Origin: Paracoccaceae bacterium
GTDB lineage: Bacteria; Pseudomonadota; Alphaproteobacteria; Rhodobacterales; Rhodobacteraceae
Length of the DNA stretch: 55,790 nucleotides
Assembly: GCA_027489355.1 (NCBI GenBank)
Contig: JAIXZY010000029.1
Span: forward strand, 1-55,790
Reading direction: 5' to 3'
The position numbers were made by a program, and so were the translations under genes. Each line of letters opens with the position of its first letter. Position 1 is the stretch's first letter. Under the pieces are notes generated by a model that saw only the letters and a list, made by a program, of their open reading frames with translations, made no database searches and was not told the DNA's origin. Below are positions 25,017-33,748 of this stretch, piece by piece.

Positions 25017-26090
25017 TCAGCCCCGGCGCGGGTATTCCTGGCGTAGCCGCAGACCGTCCGTGTCGAACAGCATCGCATCCCGGGCATCGAAGCTGACCCC
25101 CACCTTCGCGCCCGGCTCCAGGCTGACCTGGTCGTGGCGTTCGACGATCAGCTTCTCGCCCGACGGCGCGGTGAGGTGGACGTAGCTCACGCCGCCCAGC
25201 GCCTCGGTCAGGTCGACGCGGTGCGTGTCGCCTGGCCCGATCTTCAGGTGCTGCGGACGCAGGCCCACGGTCACCTCGTTTCCTGCGGGCGGAAGCGCGT
25301 TCGAGGTCGCGACCGATCCCGCCAACCCCTTTGCGGCCACCGACCCGCCTTCGACCACACCGGAAACGAAGTTCATCGACGGCGAACCGATGAAGCCCGC
25401 GACGAACTTGTTGTCGGGGTCGTTGTAAAGGTCCAGGGGCCTGCCCACCTGTTCAATGCGCCCAGACCGCAGCACCACGATCTTGTCGGCCAGCGTCATC
25501 GCCTCGACCTGGTCGTGGGTCACGTAGATCATCGTCGCGCCGATCTCGCGGTGCAGACGGGCGATTTCGACGCGCATTTCCACCCGCAGCTCGGCGTCGA
25601 GGTTCGAGAGAGGTTCGTCGAAGAGAAACACCTCCGGCCCCCGAACGATGGCGCGGCCGATTGCGACGCGCTGGCGCTGACCACCCGACAGGGCCTTGGG
25701 CTTGCGGTCCAGCAGAGGCTCCAGCTTCAGGATGCGCGCGGCTTCGGCGACCTTGCGGTCAACCTCGGCCTTGGGATGGCCGGTCATCTTCAGCCCGAAG
25801 CCCATGTTTTCGGCCACGGTCATGTGGGGGTAGAGGGCATAGGTCTGGAATACCATCGCCACGCCGCGTTCCGAGGGGTCGATGTAGGTAACGTCCCGTG
25901 CGCCGATGCGGATGGCGCCGGAACTGGTTTCTTCCAGCCCCGCGATCATCCGCAGCAGCGTCGACTTTCCACAGCCCGAGGGTCCAACAAAGACGCAGAA
26001 CTCCCCGTCGTCGATCTTCAGGTCCACCCCGTGGATCACCTGCACCTCGCCAAATCGCTTGACGACTTTCTCCAGCGTCACTCCCGTCAT
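25017..26090 (-). CDS. ugpC: Sugar ABC importer ATPase (UgpC/MsmK type)
   Basis: A 357-residue CUT1-family ATPase. Walker [11 protein letters not shown]-loop in [20 protein letters not shown], signature [14 protein letters not shown], Walker [14 protein letters not shown]-loop VTHDQVEAM, then the C-terminal TOBE/regulatory domain ([31 protein letters not shown]). It lies 16 bases downstream of the iclR gene and on the opposite strand to the binding protein and permeases that it energises. Such ATPases can be shared among several sugar importers. The ugpC symbol is by family. Confidence 0.93.
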   Translation of the reverse strand: MTGVTLEKVVKRFGEVQVIHGVDLKIDDGEFCVFVGPSGCGKSTLLRMIAGLEETSSGAIRIGARDVTYIDPSERGVAMVFQTYALYPHMTVAENMGFGLKMTGHPKAEVDRKVAEAARILKLEPLLDRKPKALSGGQRQRVAIGRAIVRGPEVFLFDEPLSNLDAELRVEMRVEIARLHREIGATMIYVTHDQVEAMTLADKIVVLRSGRIEQVGRPLDLYNDPDNKFVAGFIGSPSMNFVSGVVEGGSVAAKGLAGSVATSNALPPAGNEVTVGLRPQHLKIGPGDTHRVDLTEALGGVSYVHLTAPSGEKLIVERHDQVSLEPGAKVGVSFDARDAMLFDTDGLRLRQEYPRRG

Positions 26091-26106
26091 GGGTTCCTCC
26101 CCCCGG

Positions 26107-26892
26107 TTAAACCTGTTCCGGAAAGCGCCAGCTTTCCGCCTCGGCAGCGATCTTCGCCGCGATGTCCTTGATCGTCGGAGCCAGCGCGCCCAACGTGTCC
26201 AGCGTGGTGCGCGCCGTGGTGGACGTTACCGACAAGGCTCCGATCACCCGACCCGAGCGGCTGAGAATCGGGACCGCACAGCAGATGATTCCCGTCTCGT
26301 GCTCTTCCCGGTCCCAAGCGTGGCCGCGGGTCCGAATCGCCTGAAGCTCGGCGAGCAGGGCCTCGCGGCTGGCAAGCGTGTGGGGCGTGTGGCGATAGAA
26401 GGACTGGCGCGCGAGCGCGGCCTCCAGCGCCTCGGGCGGGAGGTAGGCGAGCATCGCCTTACCGACCCCGGTGCAATAGGCCGGACCGACCTTGCCGGCC
26501 TGGGCGAACATCTCCACCGGCTTCGCAGCATTGCGCTTGTCGACGTAGAGGACCTGACCGAGGTCCATCTGCGCCAGGTGGATCGTCTCGCCAGTTTTTG
26601 CCGCCAGTTCATCCAGATAGGGCCGGGCGATCGGCGCAAGCGAGGATTGCGCCCAGGCCGCGTGGGCCAGCCGCACCAGCCGCACCCCCAGCGCGTAGGC
26701 CCCCGTATCGGGGTCGAGCGTCAGCATCCCCTGATGCGTCAAGGTCTGAAGCAGCCGGTACAACGTGGCCTTCGGATAGGCCGATTGCGTGAGGAGATCG
26801 GAAAAGCGCACCGGCCGGCCGTGGCTGGCCACCATGTCCAAGACGTCCAGCGCCTTGCCCACCGTCCCGTCCGCGTGGCCCTCGGCCGCCAT
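26107..26892 (-). CDS. IclR family regulator of the galactoside locus
   Basis: A 261-residue IclR-type protein. A winged helix at residues about 10-75 ([41 protein letters not shown]) is followed by the effector domain ([60 protein letters not shown]). The start at 26892 is chosen since the domain begins right after MAAEGHADG; the frame is open to 26961 but that covers the divergent promoter. It likely controls the divergent transporter/catabolic operon and, with ugpC, itself. The effector is perhaps galactose or a breakdown product (inference). Confidence 0.92.
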   Translation of the reverse strand: MAAEGHADGTVGKALDVLDMVASHGRPVRFSDLLTQSAYPKATLYRLLQTLTHQGMLTLDPDTGAYALGVRLVRLAHAAWAQSSLAPIARPYLDELAAKTGETIHLAQMDLGQVLYVDKRNAAKPVEMFAQAGKVGPAYCTGVGKAMLAYLPPEALEAALARQSFYRHTPHTLASREALLAELQAIRTRGHAWDREEHETGIICCAVPILSRSGRVIGALSVTSTTARTTLDTLGALAPTIKDIAAKIAAEAESWRFPEQV

Positions 26893-26913
26893 CGTCGCCT
26901 CCCAACGTCGTTG

Positions 26914-26942
26914 TTGACAGGCATAGCGATAGCCGACATAGT
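26914..26942 (+). promoter_or_regulatory. Promoter of the galactoside operon
   Basis: TTGACA (26914-26919) and CATAGT (26937-26942) are 17 bases apart. Transcription would start near 26949 and run into the binding-protein leader, overlapping the operator just downstream. Confidence 0.55.
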
Positions 26943-26961
26943 TTTCAATATTCAAGACCAA

Positions 26962-26978
26962 GTTTCAAATAGTGAAAC
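26962..26978. promoter_or_regulatory. Possible IclR operator
   Basis: GTTTCAAATAGTGAAAC has perfect five-base arms around a seven-base centre. It lies just downstream of the predicted transcription start and 16 bases before the binding-protein ATG. This position fits repression that is relieved by an inducer. Confidence 0.45.
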
Positions 26979-26993
26979 CGACGGGAGGAAACC

Positions 26994-28247
26994 ATGGTTC
27001 ACAAACTGACGGGCGCGCTGGCGCTCGGGGCGGCGCTTCTGCTGTCCACTTCGGCCTTCGCGCAGGACAAGCGCGTCGTCACCTGGAATGCCGACTACGA
27101 CCCGATCCCGCTGGCCGCGGCCGAGGCGCTGATCGCCGATTTCGAGGCCGCGAACCCCGAGATCGACGTGGTGCTGACCAACTTCGACCACGAGGCCTAC
27201 AAGAACGCGATCCGCAACTTCCTGACCGCGGACCCGCCGGACCTGGCCAACTGGTATGCGGCGAACCGGATGCGTCCCTTCGTGGAAGCCGGCCTCTTCG
27301 CCGACATCTCGGACGTCTGGGCGAACAACGGGCTGATGGAGTCGCTGGCTGCCTCGGTGCCGTCGTCGACCATCGACGGCAAGCAGTATGCGATCCCCTA
27401 CACCTACTATCAGTGGGGCATCTACTATAACCGCGACGCCTACAAGGCGGCGGGCGTGGACGTGCCGGGGCCGGAAGGCGTGACCTGGGACCAGTTCCTG
27501 GCCAACTGCGAGAAGTTCAAGGCCGCGGGGATCGACTGCGTGACGACGGGCTCGTCGGCACTGTGGCCGGTCGCGGGGATCTTCGACTATGTGTCCCTGC
27601 GCACCAACGGCTACCAGTTCCACAGCGACCTGGCGGCGGGCAAGATTTCCTGGACCTCACCCGAGGCGCGGGCCGTGTTCGAGAACCTGGGCAAGCTGCA
27701 GCCCTACGTCACCGAGAACCATGCCGCGATCGACTGGCAGGATGCCGCGGCGCTGTTCGTGCAGGGCAAGGCGGCCAACTACGTGATGGGCAACTTTGCC
27801 GTCGGCGTCTTCAAGGAAGGCGGCATGACCAACGACAACCTGGGTTTCATGGTGTTCCCCGAGATCACCGCGGGCATCGCCCGGGCCGAGGAAGCGCCGA
27901 CCGACACCATCCACCTGACGTCGGGTGCGAAGAACCCGGACGACGCCAAGACCTTCCTGGCCTACATGGCCAGTGCCGAGGCGCAGTCCAAGTGGAACGC
28001 GGCCGTGGGTCAGCTGCCCACGAACAAGAACGCCACGGTGGATGCGGCCGACCCGTTCCTGACCGCGGGCTTCCAGGCGCTGTCCACCTCGACCGGCGGG
28101 ATCGCGCAGTTCTGGGACCGCGACGCGGATGCCGAATATGCCAAGGCCGGCATGGAAGGCTTCCAGCGGTTCCTGGTGCAGCCCGAGGCGCTGGAAGAGA
28201 TCCTGGCGCAGCTGGAAGCGACCCGCACGCGGCTTTTCCCGCAGTGA
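26994..28247 (+). CDS. Sugar ABC importer substrate-binding protein
   Basis: A 417-residue family 1 extracellular solute-binding protein. The signal peptide MVHKLTGALALGAALLLSTSAFAQ ends at AFA/QD, and there is no lipobox. The mature protein has the CUT1 pattern FEAANPEIDVVLTNFDHEAYKNA and TIDGKQYAIPYTYYQWGIYYN. It starts the plus-strand operon after an IclR operator and GGGAGG. The gene context (GH4, GH42, Dgo enzymes) implies that it captures galactosides, such as lactose or raffinose-type sugars; the exact ligand is unknown. Confidence 0.93.
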   Translation: MVHKLTGALALGAALLLSTSAFAQDKRVVTWNADYDPIPLAAAEALIADFEAANPEIDVVLTNFDHEAYKNAIRNFLTADPPDLANWYAANRMRPFVEAGLFADISDVWANNGLMESLAASVPSSTIDGKQYAIPYTYYQWGIYYNRDAYKAAGVDVPGPEGVTWDQFLANCEKFKAAGIDCVTTGSSALWPVAGIFDYVSLRTNGYQFHSDLAAGKISWTSPEARAVFENLGKLQPYVTENHAAIDWQDAAALFVQGKAANYVMGNFAVGVFKEGGMTNDNLGFMVFPEITAGIARAEEAPTDTIHLTSGAKNPDDAKTFLAYMASAEAQSKWNAAVGQLPTNKNATVDAADPFLTAGFQALSTSTGGIAQFWDRDADAEYAKAGMEGFQRFLVQPEALEEILAQLEATRTRLFPQ

Positions 28248-28258
28248 TCTGACGACCT

Positions 28259-28283
28259 GGCGCCCCCTGTCACGGGGGGCGCC
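28259..28283 (+). terminator. Attenuator hairpin after the binding-protein gene
   Basis: GGCGCCCCC (28259-28267) pairs with GGGGGCGCC (28275-28283) and is followed by TTT. It is a partial terminator that would leave the binding-protein message in excess over the permeases. Confidence 0.65.
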
Positions 28284-28305
28284 TTTCCGTTTCCGGGGGG
28301 AAGAC

Positions 28306-29226
28306 ATGGCAGAGGCAGCTACGACCGCACCGCGGCGCTGGACCCAGAGGACGTTGGCTCCCTGGCTGTTCCTGGCCCCCGGGCTGATCATGTTCACGAT
28401 CTACGTGCTCTGGCCCATCGTCGAAAGCGTGACCCTGTCCTTCTATGACTGGAACGGGCTTTACGACAGGGACGGCGCCTTCACGGGGACCTTCGTGGGC
28501 ATGGGCAACTATGCCGAGCTGATGGGCGATCCGGCCTTTACCACCAGCCTGTGGAACAACCTGAAGTGGCTGGTCCTGTACATGCTCGCCCTACCGATCG
28601 GGCTGTTCATCGCGATCTTCCTGAACCAGACCGTGACCGGCATCCGGCTTTACAAGTCGCTGTTCTTCTTCCCCTTCGTCATCAGCCAGGTCGTCGTCGG
28701 CCTGATCTTCGCCTGGTTCTACGCGCCGAACTTCGGGCTGCTCTATCTGCTAACCGAAGCCATCACCGGCAAGGGCACGGCGATCCTGGCCGACCCGGAC
28801 CTCGTGACCTATGGCATCATCGCCGCCGGGCTTTGGCCGCAGATCGCCTATGTGATGATCCTGTACCTCACCGGCCTGAACAACGTTGCCCCCGACCAGA
28901 TCGAGGCCGCGCGGCTGGACGGGGCCAAGGGCTGGCGGATGCTGTGGTATGTCGTACTGCCGCAACTGCGCCCGGCCACCTTTATCGCGGTGATCGTCAC
29001 CGTCATCGGCGCGCTGCGGTCCTTCGACCTGGTGTCGATCATGACCAGCGGCGGGCCGTTCGGATCGTCCCGCGTGCTCTCCTACTACATGTACGAGATG
29101 GCGCTGGGAGAGTTCGGTTTCCGCATGGGCTATGGTGCGGCCATCGCCGTCGTCCTGTTCGCCATCATGATGATCTTCATTTCGGGCTTCATCTGGAAGA
29201 TGTGGCGCGACGAGAAGGAGCGCTAG
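28306..29226 (+). CDS. Sugar ABC importer permease 1 (MalF/UgpA type)
   Basis: A 306-residue CUT1 permease with six hydrophobic segments. LAPWLFLAPGLIMFTIYVLWPIVES is the typical first helix, and EAARLDGAKGWRMLWYVVLPQLRP is the EAA coupling loop that docks to the ATPase. The ATG at 28306 has GGGGGGAAG upstream. It lies one base from the next permease gene. Confidence 0.93.
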   Translation: MAEAATTAPRRWTQRTLAPWLFLAPGLIMFTIYVLWPIVESVTLSFYDWNGLYDRDGAFTGTFVGMGNYAELMGDPAFTTSLWNNLKWLVLYMLALPIGLFIAIFLNQTVTGIRLYKSLFFFPFVISQVVVGLIFAWFYAPNFGLLYLLTEAITGKGTAILADPDLVTYGIIAAGLWPQIAYVMILYLTGLNNVAPDQIEAARLDGAKGWRMLWYVVLPQLRPATFIAVIVTVIGALRSFDLVSIMTSGGPFGSSRVLSYYMYEMALGEFGFRMGYGAAIAVVLFAIMMIFISGFIWKMWRDEKER

Positions 29227-29227
29227 G

Positions 29228-30073
29228 ATGTTCCCGCGTCCGATCCAGAAATCCTCGACCGCCGCGCAGTGGGTCTACAGCATCGCCCTGCCCGTCGCGC
29301 TGCTCCTGTGGCTCTTCCCGCTGCTGGGCGTCGCGCTGACCTCACTGCGTCCGGCCTCGGACCTCGCGCAGGGGAACTACTTTGGGATGCCGTCGGGCAT
29401 CGCCTGGGAGAACTACAAGTTCATCTTCACCGAAACGCCCATCGGTCAGTACATGCTGAATTCCATGTGGGTCACGATCCCCACCGTGATCGGCGCGGTC
29501 AGCCTCAGCCTGATGACCGGCTTCGCGCTGGCGGTCTACGGGTTCCGGGCGAACATTCTGGTGTTCTTCATGTTCGTGGCGGGAAACTTCGTGCCCTTCC
29601 AGATCCTGATGGTCCCCGTCCGCGACATGACGCTCCAGCTGGGCATGTACGACACCTGGTACGGGTTGGCACTTTTCCACATCGCGTTCCAGACCGGGTT
29701 CTGCACGCTCTTCATGCGGAACTTCATCAAGGCCCTTCCTTACGAACTGATCGAGGCCGCCCGGGTGGAAGGCGTCAGCGAATGGCGCATCTTCTGGTAC
29801 ATCGTCCTGCCCCTGATGCGCCCCGCCATCGCGGCGCTGTCGGTCCTTGTCTTCACCTTCATCTGGAACGACTTCTTCTGGGCCACCGTGCTGACGCAGG
29901 GCGTGGACAGCCAGCCGATCACCGCAGGCCTCTCCAGCCTCAACGGCCAGTGGATCGCCCAATGGCACCTCGTTTCGGCGGGGTCGATCCTCGCCGCCCT
30001 TCCGCCCGTCGCCATGTTCTTCCTGATGCAGAAGCACTTCATCGCGGGCCTTACCCTAGGAGCAGTCAAGTGA
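29228..30073 (+). CDS. Sugar ABC importer permease 2 (MalG/UgpE type)
   Basis: A 281-residue partner permease with six helices. EAARVEGVSEWRIFWYIVLPLMRPA is its EAA loop. WNDFFWATVL and the end MQKHFIAGLTLGAVK are usual for the MalG/LacG branch. Its stop overlaps the GTG start of the GH4 gene (GTGA at 30070-30073), so hydrolase and transporter are made together. Confidence 0.93.
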   Translation: MFPRPIQKSSTAAQWVYSIALPVALLLWLFPLLGVALTSLRPASDLAQGNYFGMPSGIAWENYKFIFTETPIGQYMLNSMWVTIPTVIGAVSLSLMTGFALAVYGFRANILVFFMFVAGNFVPFQILMVPVRDMTLQLGMYDTWYGLALFHIAFQTGFCTLFMRNFIKALPYELIEAARVEGVSEWRIFWYIVLPLMRPAIAALSVLVFTFIWNDFFWATVLTQGVDSQPITAGLSSLNGQWIAQWHLVSAGSILAALPPVAMFFLMQKHFIAGLTLGAVK

Positions 30074-31425
30074 CCAAAATTGCCTTCATCGGGGCGGGAT
30101 CGACCGTCTTCATGAAGAACCTGATCGGCGATGCGCTGTCGATGCCGGCGCTGGCCGCAGCGACGATCAGCCTGATGGACATCGACGCCAAGCGGTTGGC
30201 CGAGTCCGAGCTGGTGGCGCGGAAGATGGTCGCCAGCCTTGGGGCTCCGGCCAAAGTGGAAACCCACATGGACCAGCGCCGGGCGATCGAAGGGGCGGAT
30301 TTCGTGATCGTCGCCTTCCAGATCGGCGGCTACAAGCCCTGCACCGTCACCGATTTCGAGGTGCCGAAGCGGATGGGCCTGCGCCAGACCATCGCCGATA
30401 CGCTGGGGATCGGCGGCATCATGCGCGGCCTGCGCACCGTGCCACATCTGTGGAAACTGGCCGAAGACATGCGCGCCGTCTGCCCCGACGCGATCATGCT
30501 GCAATACGTCAACCCGATGGCGATCAACACCTGGGCGCTGGGGGCGAAATACCCGGATGTCCGGCAGGTGGGTCTCTGCCACTCGGTCCAGGGCACGGCC
30601 GAGGAACTGGCGCGCGACCTGGAGATTCCGGTGTCCGACCTGCGCTACAGGGCGGCAGGGATCAACCACATGGCCTTCTACCTGAACTTCGAGGCGCGCC
30701 AGCCCGATGGGTCGTACCGCGACCTTTATCCCTTGCTGGAGGCCGGCTATCGCAAAGGCGCGATCCCGAAGCCCAGCAGCTGGAACGCGCGGTGCCCGAA
30801 CAAGGTGCGCTACGAGGTGATGACGCATCTGGGCTATTTCGTCACCGAAAGCTCGGAGCATTTCGCGGAATATGTCCCGTGGTTCATCAAGAGCCACCGC
30901 CCCGACCTGATCGAAAGCTTCGTCATTCCGCTGGACGAATATCCGGTGCGCTGCGAGGAGCAGATCGCCAAGTGGGAGGCCCAGGCCGAGGAATACCGCC
31001 GCGCCGACAAGATCGTCGTGAAACCCACGCATGAATATGCGGCGACGATCATGAACTCGGTGGTGACGGGGGTGCCGTCGGTCATTTATGGCAATGTGCC
31101 GAACCGGGGCTACATCCCGCAGCTTCCGGCCGGGGCGGCGGTCGAGGTGCCGGTGCTGGTCGATGCGAACGGCTTGCAGCCGACCACGGTGAATGACATC
31201 CCGCCGCAGCTGGTCGCGCTGATGCGGACCAACGTGAACGTGCAGGAACTGACCGTGGCCGCGCTGATGGAAGAGAACCGCGAGCATGTCTATCACGCGG
31301 CGATGCTGGACCCGCATACCGCGGCCGAGCTGGACTTGCGCCAGATCCGCCAGCTGGTCGACGAGCTGATCGCCGCGCATGGCGACTGGATGCCGGCCTG
31401 GCTGCGCGGACGCCGGGCGGCGTGA
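30070..31425 (+). CDS. Glycoside hydrolase family 4, probable alpha-galactosidase
   Basis: A 451-residue NAD+- and metal-dependent glycosidase (MelA/AglA type). N-terminal Rossmann loop KIAFIGAGSTVFMKNLIGD; catalytic metal Cys in GLCHSVQGTAEEL and His in AAGINHMAFYL, the GH4 hallmarks; NPMAINTWAL also fits. It acts through oxidation at C3, not by classical acid catalysis. It uses GTG as start, in a GTGA overlap with the permease gene. The context of DgoK/DgoA points to galactose as product, so alpha-galactosidase is favoured over alpha-glucosidase. Confidence 0.9.
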   Translation: MTKIAFIGAGSTVFMKNLIGDALSMPALAAATISLMDIDAKRLAESELVARKMVASLGAPAKVETHMDQRRAIEGADFVIVAFQIGGYKPCTVTDFEVPKRMGLRQTIADTLGIGGIMRGLRTVPHLWKLAEDMRAVCPDAIMLQYVNPMAINTWALGAKYPDVRQVGLCHSVQGTAEELARDLEIPVSDLRYRAAGINHMAFYLNFEARQPDGSYRDLYPLLEAGYRKGAIPKPSSWNARCPNKVRYEVMTHLGYFVTESSEHFAEYVPWFIKSHRPDLIESFVIPLDEYPVRCEEQIAKWEAQAEEYRRADKIVVKPTHEYAATIMNSVVTGVPSVIYGNVPNRGYIPQLPAGAAVEVPVLVDANGLQPTTVNDIPPQLVALMRTNVNVQELTVAALMEENREHVYHAAMLDPHTAAELDLRQIRQLVDELIAAHGDWMPAWLRGRRAA

Positions 31426-31476
31426 AACCTATCGCGCGTCTGACCGTTTAGGACACCACAGCAGGAAGGCCCGGGA

Positions 31477-32244
31477 ATGACCCCCTTTGCCCAGTTCGAG
31501 GATTTGCGGAACCGCTCGGTGTTCATCACCGGCGGAGGCTCTGGCATCGGGGCCGCGCTGACCGAGGCCTTCCTGCGGCAGGGCGCGAAGGTGGCCTTCT
31601 GCCAGCGGTCCGACGCGTCGACGTTCTGCGACGCGATGGAGCAGGCGACGGGGAACCGGCCCCTGTTCCTGCCGTGCGACATCTCGGTCACGGACCAGTT
31701 GCAGCTGACGCTGGCGACGGCGGCCAAGGTGAACGGGCCGATCACCGTGCTGGTCAACAACGCGGCCAACGACCAGCGGCACGAGACGTTGAAGACCGAT
31801 CAGGCCTTCTGGGACTGGTCCATCGCGGTGAACCTGCGGTCCTACTTCTTCGCCTGCCAGTCGGTTATTCCGGGGATGCAGGCGGCGGGGGGCGGGTCGA
31901 TCATCAATTTCAGCTCGATCAGCTTCATGATGGCCGACCAGGGCTATGCCGCCTATATCACGGCGAATGCCGGGATCGTCGGCATGACCCGCACCCTGGC
32001 GCGCGAGTTCGGGCCGGACCGCATCCGGGTGAACGCGGTGGCGCCGGGTTGGGTTCTGACCGAGCGGCAGAAAGAGATGTGGGTGACGCCGGAAAGCCTG
32101 TCGGCCCATCTGGCGCGGCAATGCATCCCCGACCCGATCCAGCCCGAGGACGTGGCGGGGACGGTGCTGTTCCTGGCCTCGGGCGCGTCGAAGATGATGA
32201 CCTCGCAGACGCTGATCCTGGATGGGGGGTATATCTCGTCATGA
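31477..32244 (+). CDS. SDR dehydrogenase, probable galactose dehydrogenase, with atypical active site
   Basis: A 255-residue short-chain dehydrogenase that would oxidise D-galactose to galactonolactone in this pathway. NAD loop ITGGGSGIGAALTEAF at residues 18-33, NNAA at 94-97, Asn119, Ser147 and Tyr160 are in place. Where the catalytic Lys of YxxxK should be (164) the sequence reads Y-I-T-A-N: an AAT codon, so Asn replaces Lys. The rest, including the C-terminal TSQTLILDGGY, is intact. It may have reduced or altered activity, or the base may be misread. It overlaps dgoK by four bases. Confidence 0.85.
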   Translation: MTPFAQFEDLRNRSVFITGGGSGIGAALTEAFLRQGAKVAFCQRSDASTFCDAMEQATGNRPLFLPCDISVTDQLQLTLATAAKVNGPITVLVNNAANDQRHETLKTDQAFWDWSIAVNLRSYFFACQSVIPGMQAAGGGSIINFSSISFMMADQGYAAYITANAGIVGMTRTLAREFGPDRIRVNAVAPGWVLTERQKEMWVTPESLSAHLARQCIPDPIQPEDVAGTVLFLASGASKMMTSQTLILDGGYISS

Positions 32245-33146
32245 CCGTGACCCCCGCATGGATTGCCGTCGACTGGGGCACCTCGAACCTGCGCGCCTGG
32301 GCGATGGGGCCGGATGGCCGCGTGCTGGCCGAGGCCACCAGCGACGAGGGCATGGGCAAGCTCAGCCGAGAGGGGTTCGAGCCCGCGCTGCTGCGGCTGG
32401 TCGGGCCGTGGCTGGCCGACCGGCCGCCGGTCGTGGCCTGCGGGATGGTGGGCAGCCGCCAAGGCTGGTGCGAGGCGCCGTACCGGACAGTCCCCTGCAC
32501 GCCGCTGGACCGGGGAGCGCTGGTCCTGGCACCGGCGACGGATGCGCGGCTGAAGGTCTGGATCGCACCGGGGTTGAAGCAGACCAGCCCCGCCGACGTG
32601 ATGCGCGGCGAGGAAACCCAGATCGCGGGCGCGCTGCGGCTGTTGCCAGGATATGACGGCGTCCTCTGCCTGCCCGGCACCCATTCCAAGTGGGTCCACA
32701 TCAGCGCGGGCGAGGTCGTCAGCTTCCAGACCTACATGACCGGCGAGATGTTCGCGCTTCTGTCCGAGGCGTCGGTCCTGCGCCACGGGATGCAGGGTGC
32801 GGGCTGGGACGAGGCGGCCTTCGACGCCGCCGTCTCGGACGCCCTGTCGCGGCCCGAACGCCTGGGCGCGCGGCTGTTCTCCCTTCGCGCCGAGGGGCTG
32901 ATCGCCGGGCTGTCGCCCCAGGCCGCCCGGGCGCGGCTGTCTGGCCTCTTGATCGGCACCGAACTCGCCGCCGCCAGACCCTACTGGCTGGGCCAGCGCG
33001 TCACCCTGATCGGGGCCGAGACGCTGTCCGCCGCCTATGCCCGCGCATTGGCCGCGCAAGGGGTCGCGGCCCAGCGGCTGAACGCCACCGACTGCACATT
33101 GGCAGGCCTCGCCTCGCTTTCCCCCATGACCGAGGGCGCAAGATGA
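32241..33146 (+). CDS. dgoK: 2-dehydro-3-deoxygalactonokinase
   Basis: A 301-residue ASKHA kinase that phosphorylates 2-keto-3-deoxy-galactonate at C6. The phosphate loop AVDWGTSNLRAWAM is at the N-terminus. ACGMVGSRQGWCEAPY and CLPGTHSKWVHI are DgoK signatures, and LLIGTELAAARPYW is the second nucleotide region. It has four-base overlaps with the SDR gene before it and dgoA after it. It is step four of the De Ley-Doudoroff route. Confidence 0.95.
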   Translation: MTVTPAWIAVDWGTSNLRAWAMGPDGRVLAEATSDEGMGKLSREGFEPALLRLVGPWLADRPPVVACGMVGSRQGWCEAPYRTVPCTPLDRGALVLAPATDARLKVWIAPGLKQTSPADVMRGEETQIAGALRLLPGYDGVLCLPGTHSKWVHISAGEVVSFQTYMTGEMFALLSEASVLRHGMQGAGWDEAAFDAAVSDALSRPERLGARLFSLRAEGLIAGLSPQAARARLSGLLIGTELAAARPYWLGQRVTLIGAETLSAAYARALAAQGVAAQRLNATDCTLAGLASLSPMTEGAR

Positions 33147-33748
33147 CCCACCGCAACCTGATCGCAATCCTGCGCGGGATCACCCCGGCCGAGGCCGCCA
33201 CCGCGGCGCAGGCCCTCGTGCAGGCCGGGATCACCCGGATCGAAGTGCCCCTGAACTCGCCCGACCCCTTCGCCTCGATCACCGCGATGGTGAAGGCCAC
33301 GGAAGATGCCGAGATCGGCGCCGGCACCGTGCTGACGGTCGAGGACGTGGGCCGCGTCAAGGCGGCGGGCGGCAGCCTTGTCGTCTCGCCCAACTGCGAC
33401 CCGGACGTGATCTGCGCCACCCGCGCGCAGGGCATGGCCTCCTGGCCCGGGGTGATGACGCCGACCGAATGCTTCGCGGCGATCAAGGCCGGGGCGACGG
33501 GGCTGAAGCTGTTCCCCGGCAGCCTGATCGGTCCCGAGGGGCTTAAGGCGATCCGCGCGGTCCTGCCGAAGGACTTGCCCGTCTATGCCGTCGGCGGCGC
33601 GGGACCGGCGAACTTTGCCGACTGGGCCAAGGCCGGGGCCAACGGGTTCGGCATCGGCACCGCGCTTTACACCCCCGGCCTGACCACCGCCGAGATCGCC
33701 ACCCGCGCGACCGAGATCGTCGCGGCCTATGACAGGGTCTTCCCATGA
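33143..33748 (+). CDS. dgoA: 2-dehydro-3-deoxy-6-phosphogalactonate aldolase
   Basis: A 201-residue class I aldolase of the KDPG/KDPGal group that cleaves KDPGal into pyruvate and glyceraldehyde 3-phosphate. Catalytic Glu in TRIEVPLNSPDPF, Schiff-base Lys in TGLKLFPGS, substrate loop LVVSPNCDPDVI and the phosphate site VYAVGGAGPANF are all present. The VPLNSP segment is diagnostic of the galacto-specific branch. Overlaps of four bases on both sides show tight coupling with dgoK and the lactonase gene. Confidence 0.95.
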   Translation: MTHRNLIAILRGITPAEAATAAQALVQAGITRIEVPLNSPDPFASITAMVKATEDAEIGAGTVLTVEDVGRVKAAGGSLVVSPNCDPDVICATRAQGMASWPGVMTPTECFAAIKAGATGLKLFPGSLIGPEGLKAIRAVLPKDLPVYAVGGAGPANFADWAKAGANGFGIGTALYTPGLTTAEIATRATEIVAAYDRVFP

